A stretch of DNA of 37,868 nt from Chloroflexus islandicus (GCF_001650695.1 NZ_LWQS01000069.1:1-37868), one strand, 5' to 3'. Shown: positions 24,885 to 35,343, counted from the first letter of the stretch. Program-made: numbers and translations. The notes: a model not told the origin generated them from the sequence alone.

Positions 24885-26024
24885 ATGACTGTCAAGCAAA
24901 TTGTGGTATTAGGCGGCGGGGTAGGCGGCACACTGGTTGCTAACCTGCTCGCTGGCCAATTGACGCGCAAACAGGCGCAAATTACGTTGATTGATCGCAC
25001 TGGCAAGCATGTCTATCAACCCGGTTGGTTATACGTGCCGTTTGGCGGCGCGCCGCCGGAGCGTTGGGAGCGGAACGAACGCTCGCTGTTGCGCCGCTCG
25101 GTTGATCTGCTGATCGGCGATGCGGTGAAGGTCGATCCGCACGAGCGTTTTGTTGAGATGGCTGACGGCACGCAGTTGCCGTTCGACTACCTCATTATCT
25201 CGACCGGCGCCCGGATCGATCCCGATGCGGTGCCCGGCTATCGCGAAGGCGCTCACCATTTCTACACCGCCGAGGCGGCGTTGCGCTTGCATGCCGCGTT
25301 GCGCGAGTTTACCGGCGGCAAGGTGGTGATTGGCGTGGCCGATATTCCCTACAAGTGCCCGCCGGCTCCGCTCGAGTTTACCTTTATGCTGGAGGATGAG
25401 CTGCGCAAACGCGGCTTGCGTGAGAAGACCGAGATTACGTATCTCTCGCCGATCGGGCGGGTCTTTACCATCGAGAGTGTGGCCGAGTTTGTCACGCCGA
25501 TGTTAGAAGAGCGCGGGATTAACTACGAACTCTTCTTCAATACTGAGTCAATTGATCCGGTTGAGCGAACGGTTTCGTCATTGGAGGGCACGACCCTGCC
25601 TTACGATCTGCTGGTGTTGGTGCCGCCACACCGCGGCGCGAAGCTGATCATCGATTCGGGCCTCGGCGATGTGCAAGGTTGGCTGCCCACCGACCGCGAA
25701 ACGCTCCAGCACAAGCAGTTCCCGTACATCTACGGCTTGGGTGACGCCACCGATCTGCCGGTGAGCAAGAGCGGCGCGGCGGCCCACTTTGAGGCGAAGG
25801 TGATCGCGCACCGCATTGCCGGCGAGATTAAGGGCAAGCCGAGCGATGAGCGCTACCACGGGCAGGTGATGTGCTTCCTTGAGACCGGGCGCGGCCAAGC
25901 GACCCAACTCGTCTTCGACTACACCCATCCGCCGCAGCCGCCTAAGCCAAGCGCCTACTATCACTACGAAAAGGCGCTGCTCAACCGGGCCTACTGGCAT
26001 TTGGTGCCGACCGGAATTGTGTAA
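24885..26024 (+). CDS. Sulfide:quinone oxidoreductase-like flavoprotein
   Basis: 379 aa. FAD-binding N-terminus IVVLGGGVGGTLVANLL (GGGVGG at 10-15), second segment YLIISTGARIDPD, a Cys in IPYKCPPAPLEF (Cys158), FAD site YIYGLGDATDLPVSKSGA, and a second Cys in GQVMCFLETG (Cys330). Only these two cysteines are present; they fit the pair that forms the sulfur bridge in SQR, while the third Cys of type I enzymes is missing. SQR oxidises sulfide and reduces the quinone pool at the membrane. The exact SQR type is uncertain, and flavocytochrome-c-like or NADH dehydrogenase-like relatives remain possible. Start: ATG 24885, after AGAAGG at 24871-24876. Paired with tusA. Confidence 0.8.
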   Translation: MTVKQIVVLGGGVGGTLVANLLAGQLTRKQAQITLIDRTGKHVYQPGWLYVPFGGAPPERWERNERSLLRRSVDLLIGDAVKVDPHERFVEMADGTQLPFDYLIISTGARIDPDAVPGYREGAHHFYTAEAALRLHAALREFTGGKVVIGVADIPYKCPPAPLEFTFMLEDELRKRGLREKTEITYLSPIGRVFTIESVAEFVTPMLEERGINYELFFNTESIDPVERTVSSLEGTTLPYDLLVLVPPHRGAKLIIDSGLGDVQGWLPTDRETLQHKQFPYIYGLGDATDLPVSKSGAAAHFEAKVIAHRIAGEIKGKPSDERYHGQVMCFLETGRGQATQLVFDYTHPPQPPKPSAYYHYEKALLNRAYWHLVPTGIV

Positions 26025-26133
26025 GGGTTGCGTTAAACGCAAAGGCGCAAAGGATGGCTGCTTGCGAGCGGATGCAATGCGCAATGGGGCGTCTTGGCAT
26101 CATATGCTTTTGGCCTTTGCGAGTAACGTTTGC

Positions 26134-26162
26134 ACGGGGCGACAGTGCCGTCGCCCCGTTTT
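26134..26162 (+). terminator. Intrinsic terminator after the SQR-like gene
   Basis: Perfect 10-bp stem ACGGGGCGAC (26134-26143) and GTCGCCCCGT (26150-26159), six-base loop, then a short T-run to 26162. It separates the sulfur genes from tyrosine phenol-lyase, although it is close enough (30 bases) to that gene to act as a leader attenuator instead. Upstream, 26036-26050 holds a GCAAAGGCGCAAAGG phrase like those near the right end. Confidence 0.65.
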
Positions 26163-26176
26163 GCATGACTTCATAG

Positions 26177-27613
<1,437 letters not shown>

Positions 27614-28450
27614 GTGACACAGATTGGCACGGATTGGGCAGTGGTGGGCTTTGCTACCGATGTCATTGCACACCCCGCTCCCCTGTTGTCATTGCGAGCC
27701 GCGCGTAGGGGCAGAGCGATACTCTGCCCCCGCGCGGCGAAGCAATCCCCCACGAGCGTGGGAGTAGCCGCTGCCGGCCTTGGGTTCCACCCTCCAGTGC
27801 TGGTGTGTCGTTCCCGGCAAGGCATCTTGAACTGGGCGCTCGATGGGTACCGGCTGTGTTCCACCACACCAGTGCTGGATGGTCGTTCCCGGCAAGGCAT
27901 CCCATCCGCTACAGTGGGAGATTGCTTCGGGCGCTGCGCGCCCTCGCAATGACAGGTGGGCACACCCCCTCACCCCCAATGTCATTGCGAGCGGAGGGGC
28001 AGAGCATCGCTCTGCCCCGAAGCGAAGCAATCTCCCCCGATAGCGGGAACGATCGCTGCCAGCCTTGGGGTCCGCCGCGCCAGTGCTGACTTGTTGTTCT
28101 CGGCGAGGCAGCGCATCCGCTGTAGCAGGGGATTGCTTCGGGCGCTCCGCGCCCTCGCAATGACAGACGGGCGCACCGCCGCTCCCCCGATGTCATTGCG
28201 AGCCGCCTGCGGCGGCGACGCAATCCCCCGCGAGCGCGGGAACGACCGCTGCCGGCCTTGGGTTCCACCCTCCAGTACTGGCGTGTCGTTCCCGGCAAGG
28301 CAGCGCATCCGCTACAGTGGGAGATTGCTTCGGGCGCTGCGCGCCCTCGCAATGACAGATGGACGCGCGCCCTCGCAATGACAGATGGGCGCGCACCCTC
28401 GCAATGACAGATGGGCATGCCCCTGTGCAATGCCAGCGGGGCGGCAGATG
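27614..28450. repeat. Dense array of TCATTGCGAG-family palindromic elements
   Basis: At least four elements, between about 27687 and 28410. Nested palindromes lie at 27708-27730 (loop CGATA) and 27996-28018 (loop CATCG). The phrase TCGTTCCCGGCAAGGCA, also in the 345-bp array, occurs at ~27808, ~27883 and ~28287. Open frames encoding RCLAGND-type peptides are repeat by-products. No gene is supported. Confidence 0.85.
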
Positions 28451-28479
28451 TGACAACTGTGGCAGGTTTGTGTTATGAT
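28451..28479 (+). promoter_or_regulatory. Probable promoter of the DUF2726 gene
   Basis: TGACAA (28451-28456), a 17-base spacer and TATGAT (28474-28479). Because transcription would start near 28486, the ATG at 28482 cannot be the start and ATG 28542 is favoured. The phrase TTGTGTTATGATA also occurs in front of the MNT gene (16086-16098). Confidence 0.5.
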
Positions 28480-28541
28480 AGATGGCAATAATCCAGTCTC
28501 GTACCGAGTTCTTCATCTTTGCCATCATCGCAGCCGACGCT

Positions 28542-29189
28542 ATGGAACTCGTACCCGTCCTTGTCGCGCTCCTCTTTATCACCATCGGCGTCATTCTCCT
28601 TGGCGCTGTGACCGCGCTCGCCATTACCTCCGCTGTCAGCAAACGCCGTCCAAGTTCCCCCGTGATTCCGCCGGCCCAACCGTCCTACCCGGCGCCAGCG
28701 CCGTTGCCAAATCTCGCCAACGACCACGCCGAGCCAGCCGCTGCCGTGCTTGACGATGAGGCATGGCCGTTCTACGCCAAGCGGTTGCTTACCCACCCCG
28801 AACAGGCCCTCTATTACCGGCTGGTGCAAGCCTTGCCCGAATACCTCATCTTCTCCCAAGTGCAGTTATCGCGTATCCTCGGTGTCAAACAAGGGTACGA
28901 CTTCTGGTATTGGCACAACCGGATCAACCGCATGAGCGCCGATTTCGTGGTCTGCCGCAAAGACAGCAGCATTGTGGCGGTGATTGAGCTTGACGACCGC
29001 ACCCACCTCGATCCCGTGCGCCAAGTCGCCGATGCCAAGAAAGACAAAGCGCTCGCCGCCGCCGGTCTGCGCATCATCCGCTGGCCAACCCACGCTATGC
29101 CCGATGTGGCTGCGATCCGGGCGACGGTATTGGCCGGCGAGCATCGGCGTGTCATCAGTGCAGAGAACGAGCGGGTGGTGCGGTTGTGA
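28542..29189 (+). CDS. Membrane-anchored DUF2726 protein, nuclease-like
   Basis: 215 aa. An N-terminal membrane helix (2-30) and a Pro/Ala-rich linker (37-70) lead to a DUF2726 domain (~75-195). The core SADFVVC (Asp134), VAVIELDD (Glu149, Asp151), AKKDKALAAAGLRIIRW (Lys167, Lys169) resembles the PD-(D/E)xK/Vsr-like nuclease arrangement, so a DNA- or RNA-cleaving activity is possible but unproven. Membrane attachment of such a domain is notable. The start at 28542 is chosen from the promoter position; its ribosome binding site is weak, and an in-frame ATG at 28482 exists. Next to repeats on the left. Confidence 0.72.
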   Translation: MELVPVLVALLFITIGVILLGAVTALAITSAVSKRRPSSPVIPPAQPSYPAPAPLPNLANDHAEPAAAVLDDEAWPFYAKRLLTHPEQALYYRLVQALPEYLIFSQVQLSRILGVKQGYDFWYWHNRINRMSADFVVCRKDSSIVAVIELDDRTHLDPVRQVADAKKDKALAAAGLRIIRWPTHAMPDVAAIRATVLAGEHRRVISAENERVVRL

Positions 29190-29730
29190 GGGTGGGTTGT
29201 CATCTGACCTCGCCGGAGCAGGTAGAGGCTTGCGCAGCCTGCTGCGCAGGCAAAGGACGGCGAATGGAGCGACCTGCATGCCCACTCACCATAACGATTC
29301 CTGCTACCCTCGTTTTCTAAAACGGGTTGCCACACTCTCTGTTTTTATCCTCATTTTGGTTTGTGAAATCCACATTTGTGAACGAAATTTGTGCTATAAC
29401 TAGATCATTAGGAATAAGGTTGGTTTGACGCGCAGGAGGAATGCCTATGCTATGACAGACAAGCAGTAAAGTTCTGGTAGGGAATGCGTTACTAGTGTGC
29501 TGCGCTCGACGCATCGTCTTGTTCGCGATTGCTACGCTGGATCAGGTCCAATAGCGAATCATGTAGCTTACTGAACCCTTCACTCCTGCCGTCAATAGCG
29601 CTCAGATTCGCAATATCTGGCAGATAATTGCCACATTTGTGAAATGATCATCGGCTATAACCGGAACAAGGCAGAGCTATTCGTGCTCTGCTCGCGCAAG
29701 CAGGGTGCGTGCTGGAGAGGAGGTCGTTCG
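29190..29730 (+). promoter_or_regulatory. Leader region with two matching promoter-like units and a tiny SD-led frame
   Basis: Two units with the same layout, CACATTTGTG, 14 bases, TATAAC, lie at 29371-29400 and 29632-29661. The palindrome CACATTTGTG covers the -35 position, so an activator or other factor may be needed. Between them AGGAGG (29435-29440) precedes an ATG at 29442 that runs only four codons before a stop; this may be the start of a vanished gene or a leader peptide. No other gene is seen from 29190 to 29730. Confidence 0.5.
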
Positions 29731-31806
29731 ATGATGGGAAGTTTTCGCCCCGTATCGTCGATTCGTGCTTGGCTGGTATGGGTCATGATTGCTGGTTGTG
29801 TAGCAGGTAGCGTGGCCGCGATCCCGCCCTCGATCGCCAGCCAATCGTCTACAGTAGCCGCCGAAGGCCGTTGCGGCGTGATCGTGGAGCCATTCCCTTT
29901 GCCTGCTGATCAAGCGGCGCAACGCCCCAAGATAGCCTTCTTCCCGCCTACCGGTGAGGTGTTTGTTAGTGTTATCGGCGTCACTAGATGGGTGAGCTCA
30001 AGCGATAATATCCCTCAGATCGTAGGGTGGCCAACCGTGTGGACGATCCGCCCTTGGCGATTGCAGGGGGCGATAGGGATCTATTCCTTAACAGATCGTC
30101 CCAATAGGATACGAGATTATACCGATCCGTATTATCACGCGTCTGAGTTGCAATATATGCCGTTGGACGATGGAAGGCATGGTTATCTCTCGTTTTTGTG
30201 GGGAGTGGGTTGGTTGTATGAAACCCAACTCCAACCGGGACCAAATATTGCCGAGAGTCCGATATTGTGGACAATGGTCGGCAATTTTCTCTGGGAACCG
30301 CGCCTATTGCCGGTGGTGAGCAAGACGTTCAATGGCCTGCCATCGCATATCATCGTCGTAAGCCATCTCTATCCGCTGCAATTTGCCGGTGAGCCGATCC
30401 AATACTATTGGACTTATCAGTGGCGATCCACGTTGACGCCCGACTTTCGCTCGATGCGGCATTTGTGGCATTCTGGCATTTCTACCAGTTCAGGCAATGT
30501 CCTCAAAGCGCACGTAAGCGCGCCGGGATTGGCTGTTTCCGGGTCGGGCGAAGTCTTTGCTGCGCTGAACGAAGCACCGCTGTGGAGTGAGCCGCAGATT
30601 GGAATTTGGCGCTTCGATACCGATGCGTGGGTGTGGGATGAGACGGTGGACTCGGGGAATAAATGGGTTGAAGTGCGACCGGCTTGGACGCGCTGGTCAC
30701 AGGTGCCGGCTGCGCCGGGTGATGCGACCGGGAGAACAACTGAACCGGTGCTGGCTTTTGCCGGCGAGACGATGTTGGTGACGTACCGCGATAGCAACGG
30801 GTTGCCTTTGCTGGCGTGGACGACGACGGACGCGCCGGATAACTGGCGCCTTATCCGCCTCGATGATCAGCCGACGACCGGCCGGATCCACATCGTGGTC
30901 GATGCGGCACGGCACCGCTACGTGGCGGCGTGGGCTCGCCAAGGAGCAACCCGTACCCAGAATCAGATCGTGATAATGCATGGTCTGCTGGCCGATCCAG
31001 TCCTGCATAACGCGCCAACTGCGATTACTACGCCGGGGCCGTGGTTTGACCCTACGCTGCTCGTCACCCCGAACGGTACGGTGCATCTGGTGGCTGACTT
31101 TGTGCCGGTTGAACGCGGCGGCATTCCGCAGCTCCTCACGTTGCCGGCGCGCTGGGATGCACCCCTTACGACGCCGCAGCAGCCGCTGGCTCCTGAGTGG
31201 CGCCAAGGGCGTATCTTTTGGGAGGAGGGCGTGACGATGCCGGCAGGGACGCTGCTCAACGTGCGTTCGCGTGCCGGGAGCGCTAGCGTCGCTGTTACCA
31301 ACCCCGCTGCTGCAACGCTGCCCGATATGCTCGACCCCGGCCCGGCGCTGTTGTCGCTGACCCAACCCGATTGCGGCGACCTCCCCATTGGCGGTATGGA
31401 AGTGACGCCGCCGCCGGCAGTCGCCTATCGTACAGCCGAGATCGCCGTCGCGGCGACTGATCCGAAGCAGATCACGGTACGGCTAACCGATGGCACGGCG
31501 GATCGTCCGCTGTATCTGCGCCTGCACGTGCGTGCGCTTAGCGATGCCGATAACCAAACTCGCGAGATGACATGCACGACGCCCTTCATCACCAGCGGCA
31601 CGGCTCTCGAAGCGCGCTGTTCGTTGCTCGACTTGGGGGGTATGCCAGCCGGTACGGCCACTTTGCAGATCGAAGCCGTCTTACACGATCAGTTCGGCCA
31701 AACGGCGACTCCGCTGCCGCAGACTACCTTCGCCGCGACTCGTCAAGTGATCTGGACAGAAACGTGGACAACCGTGACGGTATTTATCTCGCTGATCCAA
31801 CGGTAG
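29731..31806 (+). CDS. Large secreted protein of unknown function
   Basis: 691 aa. A signal peptide is clear: basic start, then AWLVWVMIAGCVAGSVAA with a likely cleavage after Ala. The mature protein is rich in Trp, Tyr, Thr and Pro, with repeated strand-like segments such as AVSGSGEVFAALNE and TVHLVADFVPV; this suggests a beta-propeller-like first part followed by an Ig-like C-terminal part (~580-690). No catalytic motif is recognised. Start: ATG 29731 after GGAGAGGAGG (29714-29723); frames from 29644 would include sequence inside the promoter. It faces a convergent lipoprotein gene. Confidence 0.75.
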   Translation: MMGSFRPVSSIRAWLVWVMIAGCVAGSVAAIPPSIASQSSTVAAEGRCGVIVEPFPLPADQAAQRPKIAFFPPTGEVFVSVIGVTRWVSSSDNIPQIVGWPTVWTIRPWRLQGAIGIYSLTDRPNRIRDYTDPYYHASELQYMPLDDGRHGYLSFLWGVGWLYETQLQPGPNIAESPILWTMVGNFLWEPRLLPVVSKTFNGLPSHIIVVSHLYPLQFAGEPIQYYWTYQWRSTLTPDFRSMRHLWHSGISTSSGNVLKAHVSAPGLAVSGSGEVFAALNEAPLWSEPQIGIWRFDTDAWVWDETVDSGNKWVEVRPAWTRWSQVPAAPGDATGRTTEPVLAFAGETMLVTYRDSNGLPLLAWTTTDAPDNWRLIRLDDQPTTGRIHIVVDAARHRYVAAWARQGATRTQNQIVIMHGLLADPVLHNAPTAITTPGPWFDPTLLVTPNGTVHLVADFVPVERGGIPQLLTLPARWDAPLTTPQQPLAPEWRQGRIFWEEGVTMPAGTLLNVRSRAGSASVAVTNPAAATLPDMLDPGPALLSLTQPDCGDLPIGGMEVTPPPAVAYRTAEIAVAATDPKQITVRLTDGTADRPLYLRLHVRALSDADNQTREMTCTTPFITSGTALEARCSLLDLGGMPAGTATLQIEAVLHDQFGQTATPLPQTTFAATRQVIWTETWTTVTVFISLIQR

Positions 31807-31869
31807 CTGTTCTCTACTAGGCCGGCGGGCAAGAGCGACGGACTGCTGCGCCGTCGCTCATTGGCGTGG

Positions 31870-33159
31870 TCAGGGTGTTTCTAGTTCTTCCATCGCCGGC
31901 CCGTCGCCATCACCAGTGGCGGGAACGAGCTTGGTTGCGGTATGGGCAAACGTCGTTCCATCCCAGCGGTACCAGTCGATCTGCCACTGTTCTGGATGGA
32001 TTTCGGCTTCGGCTTGACCAACGATGTTGTGCCCGCTGCGGGTGACGATGGTCTGGCGGTCTGACCAGAGCCGCCAGCCGCCAAACCGGTCGGGTTGGGT
32101 GGCAAAGAGGAGTTGACCATCAAGTGACCATACCGTTGCTTGATACGAGCAGTGATTGCCAAAACCAGTGCAACCGCTAAGCACAAGCTCTGCTTGGCCG
32201 TCGCCAGTCACGTCAATAGCATCGAAGATGCGTTGCGTCCACGGCGTGATCATCCGTTCCGGCGCGAGCGGGCTTTCAATGGCGCTCATCATTTGCCACG
32301 CGCGCTGGTACGAGCCGGATTGAGCATGCAGCACCATGACGCCGATGGGTGACAAAGCCGGCGCTGGCTGACCGGCTTTGTCGTGGCCGATCGCAGCATA
32401 AAAGATAACCGCCGTTTGCGCTGAAGGCATCGCTACCGCCAACACGTGCTGGCCGCGCTGAACCAATTCTTGATACGCGGCGCTCTGTTCGACCGGGGTG
32501 GTCGCAGCGGCTGGCGTAGGTAGCGGCGCGGTAGCCGGCGCTAGGGCCAATTCCGCGATCATCGCAAGATTACTATCCAACGCCGCTTCAAACGTGATCA
32601 ACAACTGGCCGTCCCGTTCTTGTTCGTCGCGATCGAGGCCAACAATAGCATACGTCAGCTCACTGGTTCCGCGTACCATGCGTTGGTAGACAATGGCTGG
32701 CTGTCCGGCGATGAAGGTCTCGCGAATGGTCGATTCATCAATGGTATTGCCGGCCATGCTCGTGGCATTGGCACGCTCGCGTTGCAGCCAGTCAGCAGGT
32801 GTGCCGGCAAATTCAACTATCGTGAAGCGCGGCCCCGAAGCCATTTCGACGGTCGGGTTCAGCGCAGCCATGGGATAGGTCACGTATCCCTGTGCGCGGA
32901 TCGGAACGCCGTTCAGTGTATCAGTCGGGTTCTCCTCATGCCATACCGCATACTCCGGCAGCCGGATCAGTAATCCTTGCCATAGCACCGTATCCGGATC
33001 GTTGTTTCCCACTAGCGCCGGCGTCGCAGATGGTGTGATTGGGGTGGGGGTGACGGTGGCGGATTGCACTGGCGTTGGTGCAGGAGTGGGAAGAGGGGCC
33101 GCTGAACCGCAGCTACTAAGTATGATCAAGAAAAGGGTTGACAGAGCACTATATCTCAT
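31870..33159 (-). CDS. Lipoprotein with Pro/Thr-rich linker, unknown function
   Basis: 429 aa. Lipobox ILSSC (Cys17), then a low-complexity PTPAPTP linker (~22-50) and an outer domain. The C-terminal part contains FDAIDVTGDGQAELVLSG, a calcium-type DxxGDGxxE pattern as in VCBS/FG-GAP repeat proteins, and SGCTGFGNHCSYQA with two Cys. The function is not recognised. Start: ATG 33159, chosen for the lipoprotein signal and because the promoter at 33239-33267 rules out the longer frame from 33276. Convergent to the secreted protein gene. Confidence 0.75.
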   Translation of the reverse strand: MRYSALSTLFLIILSSCGSAAPLPTPAPTPVQSATVTPTPITPSATPALVGNNDPDTVLWQGLLIRLPEYAVWHEENPTDTLNGVPIRAQGYVTYPMAALNPTVEMASGPRFTIVEFAGTPADWLQRERANATSMAGNTIDESTIRETFIAGQPAIVYQRMVRGTSELTYAIVGLDRDEQERDGQLLITFEAALDSNLAMIAELALAPATAPLPTPAAATTPVEQSAAYQELVQRGQHVLAVAMPSAQTAVIFYAAIGHDKAGQPAPALSPIGVMVLHAQSGSYQRAWQMMSAIESPLAPERMITPWTQRIFDAIDVTGDGQAELVLSGCTGFGNHCSYQATVWSLDGQLLFATQPDRFGGWRLWSDRQTIVTRSGHNIVGQAEAEIHPEQWQIDWYRWDGTTFAHTATKLVPATGDGDGPAMEELETP

Positions 33160-33197
33160 GGCGTTGCTCGCTTGGCGATTGATCCCCCGATAGAGGG

Positions 33198-33306
33198 CAG
33201 CAATCAACGCAATTGCATTGAACGCATCGTCATCTTTTACTATACCACACCCGCGCCAATTTGTCAAGAGCAGCAATCAACGCAATTGCATTGAACGCAT
33301 CGTCAT
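33198..33306. repeat. Two identical 36-bp near-palindromic repeats flanking a promoter
   Basis: The copies are at 33198-33233 and 33271-33306, without mismatch. Each holds a 16-bp near-palindrome (CAACGCAATTGCATTG). The 37 bases between them carry the minus-strand promoter of the lipoprotein gene. The geometry suggests paired operators; CRISPR is unlikely because the spacer is a promoter and no further repeats exist. Confidence 0.88.
33239..33267 (-). promoter_or_regulatory. Near-consensus sigma70-type promoter of the lipoprotein gene
   Basis: Consensus TTGACA (33267-33262), a 17-base spacer and TATAGT (33244-33239) on the minus strand. The start point would be near 33232, at the edge of the downstream 36-bp repeat, giving a leader of about 73 bases. 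The leader could fold into a nested hairpin (GATTG...CAATC around CCCTC/GGGGG, 33177-33205). Confidence 0.78.
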
Positions 33307-33313
33307 TGTTCCT

Positions 33314-33448
33314 TTACACCCCGCCACTCACCAGCTTCCACGGGTTAATCACCGTTATTCCGGCGTGACGAACGTCACTATCGTTGCGCGTCACCAAGGC
33401 AAACCGGCCTTCGAGAGCGATCGCGGCGTATACTACATTGTTGTAAGG
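33314..33448 (-). pseudogene. C-terminal fragment of a PIN-domain (VapC-type) toxin
   Basis: The minus strand encodes 44 residues bounded by stops, including NVVYAAIALEGRFALVTRND and ITVINPWKLVSGG. This matches the C-terminal third of VapC-like PIN toxins, where AAIAL...LVTRN.xDF and NPW are characteristic. The N-terminal part with the first acidic residues is missing and there is an in-frame TAA just upstream (33449-33451). No VapB antitoxin is seen. It is too short to be active and is taken as a remnant. Confidence 0.7.
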
Positions 33449-33481
33449 TTAATCAATACGCTTTTGCAGCAATACTGCACC

Positions 33482-34393
33482 TTATCCATTGCTAAAATAA
33501 TCTGAGTCGATTCGCTTAATATGATAGGTAAAAATCGTTGTGACACCGACATCATAATCAATCATGAGTTCTGCTAGACGCTTGCCATCAATGAGCACAA
33601 TCTTGGCGTCAATGTTGGCTGCGTAGGTAACGGCCTCTTGAGAAAAAGATGATGTGGTGATGAAGATGCCTTTCTTCGACCGCTTGCCCATTAACGCGCC
33701 GGCAAATTTCTGAATCTCTGGCCGGCCCACAATGTGCTCCCACTTCTTAGCCTGAATGTAAATCGTATCAAGGCCAAGCCGATCTTCGTCAATGATACCG
33801 TCAATCCCCTCGTCACCGGCTTGGCCGACGGCACGCGCTGCGTCACGGTGCGATCCGCCATACCCCATCTTGACAAGGAGTTCAACCACTAATCGTTCAA
33901 AGAATAACGGACTATTTTGTTTGATCAAACTGAGCGCCTCTTGCGCCAGCCGGTCTTTGATTTCTTGGTAAGCTGCTTCGAGGATCTCTTCTGGTGTTTT
34001 GTCATCTTCGACTGCGCTCGTGGGATCTTTTGGTTTGTGCAATCCACCTTCACGCTGGCGAAACTCGACAAACTCCGGAAATTGCTCAAGAAATTTTAGG
34101 TCAATTTTAGCTAGATTACGCTTAAGAATGCTCTTTCCTCGTTCGGTAATGCGACAGTATGAACGGCGCGGCATTTCGAGCAAACCGGCTTTGGCGAGGT
34201 AGGTTCTGGCCCAGCCAACGCGATTGTAGAAGACCGTCTGCCGTCCGCTCGGCAGCAGCGCTTGCAACTCTTCCGCGCTAAGCTGGAACTGCTCGGCTAG
34301 TTTGGCGGTCAAACTTGGCATGTGATGATCATTGCCGTCACCAATGGCTTGCAACAACGGCAGCATGATCGTTTGAAAATCTGGGATAGGCAT
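33482..34393 (-). CDS. mrr: Mrr-type restriction endonuclease
   Basis: 303 aa. N-terminal Mrr_N winged-helix domain (~1-95, SGRQTVFYNRVGWARTYLAKAGLLE and ITERGKSIL), an acidic linker (~115-145), and a C-terminal PD-(D/E)xK nuclease: FFERLVVELLVKMGYGG, catalytic Asp198 in DEGIDGII, and QAK (Gln214, Lys216) in YIQAKKWE. Mrr enzymes cut DNA carrying foreign methylation (type IV restriction). All catalytic residues are present. Start: ATG 34393; longer frames extend into the promoter. Divergent from the TIGR04255-like operon. Confidence 0.92.
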   Translation of the reverse strand: MPIPDFQTIMLPLLQAIGDGNDHHMPSLTAKLAEQFQLSAEELQALLPSGRQTVFYNRVGWARTYLAKAGLLEMPRRSYCRITERGKSILKRNLAKIDLKFLEQFPEFVEFRQREGGLHKPKDPTSAVEDDKTPEEILEAAYQEIKDRLAQEALSLIKQNSPLFFERLVVELLVKMGYGGSHRDAARAVGQAGDEGIDGIIDEDRLGLDTIYIQAKKWEHIVGRPEIQKFAGALMGKRSKKGIFITTSSFSQEAVTYAANIDAKIVLIDGKRLAELMIDYDVGVTTIFTYHIKRIDSDYFSNG

Positions 34394-34484
34394 AGGTGTC
34401 TCGCTCTTAGTACTGCCGCGCCGGTTTAGCGATAGTTTGGTTAAATATAACCCTCCTTGCACGGCAAGGGCCGGAATGATTCGT

Positions 34485-34549
34485 ATTATAGCTGTCGCGG
34501 ATTGTTGCTGGCAATAGCCTTTGGATGATGGGATCGGGTGTGTTACAAT
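34485..34549. promoter_or_regulatory. Divergent promoters of mrr and the TIGR04255-like operon
   Basis: Minus strand: TTGCCA (34514-34509), 18-base spacer, TATAAT (34490-34485), driving mrr with a ~85-base leader; that leader contains the hairpin CCTTGC-CGT-GCAAGG overlapping an unused AAGGAGGG. Plus strand: TTGGAT (34521-34526), 17-base spacer, TACAAT (34544-34549), driving the operon from about 34556. Confidence 0.6.
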
Positions 34550-34599
34550 ACAAGCGAGCGGTACTGTAGATGTAATCCCTATAACAGAAATTGCATGCA

Positions 34600-35343
34600 A
34601 TGGGTAGAACATACACTCATCCGCCTATCGTAGAGGCGGTTTGCGAATTCCGCTTAAGTCCCGAGACGCAATGGGATTTAGCTATTCCGGGTTTACTCTA
34701 CGAAACGTTGCGTGATCGGTTTCCTCACCGTGAATCACGGTTGCTGCCAGAATTGGGCATCGAACAAAGTCAAGAAGGGATCCGTCAGGAAATTCGCACC
34801 AGCGAACGTATTCTCTTCTTTGCTGAAGACCGGCGTATGTTTATCCAAGTAGGTCCGCGTCTCATTGCAGTCAATTGCCTGAAACCTTACCCAACTTGGA
34901 CGCAATTCAAACCAATCATTGCGCAGACGTGGCAGAGCTTGATCAATACAGTGGTGGTGAAGGGGATTGATCGAATCGGTCTTCGTTATATCAATCAAAT
35001 TAATCTTGCTTAGAATGATGTTGAATTGTCTCAATTTTTTCAGTTTTATCCGTTTTTAGGTCCGCAGCTCCCCCAAAAGATGGCTTCATTTGCTGTCGTC
35101 AGCGAATTTGTGCTACACGAGATGCGTGATCGTTGCCGTGTTCAACTCACGTCGGCAGAAATGGGCTCACCAGTTATGACAACGGTTTTGCTCGATATTG
35201 ACTATTTCCTTGCTCAACCCAATGGGGTAAAGATAGCGGAAGCGCTCGATTGGGTTGAAACGGCGCATAACGAAATTGAAACAGTTTTTGAAGGGTGCAT
35301 TACCGATCAACTACAAGCTGTGTTTGATGAGGATAAGCAATGA
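34600..35343 (+). pseudogene. TIGR04255-family protein, interrupted by an in-frame amber codon
   Basis: The N-terminal part TYTHPPIVEAVCEF (4-17) is the hallmark of the TIGR04255 family, whose members are about 250 aa and of unknown function. After residue 137 (RYINQINLA) a TAG at 35011-35013 stops the frame, but the same frame continues at once (NDVELSQFFQFYPF...) for another 109 residues to a TGA at 35341. With read-through the length would be 247 aa, normal for the family. So a single nonsense change broke it, unless it is read through or is a sequence error. Start: ATG 34600, no clear Shine-Dalgarno. First gene of a three-gene operon: ATGA overlap with the next gene. Confidence 0.75.

Noticed and set aside
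33198-33306. Possible two-repeat CRISPR (36-bp repeats, 37-bp spacer)
   Set aside because: The spacer is a near-consensus promoter in the right place for the downstream gene, there are only two repeats and no cas genes.
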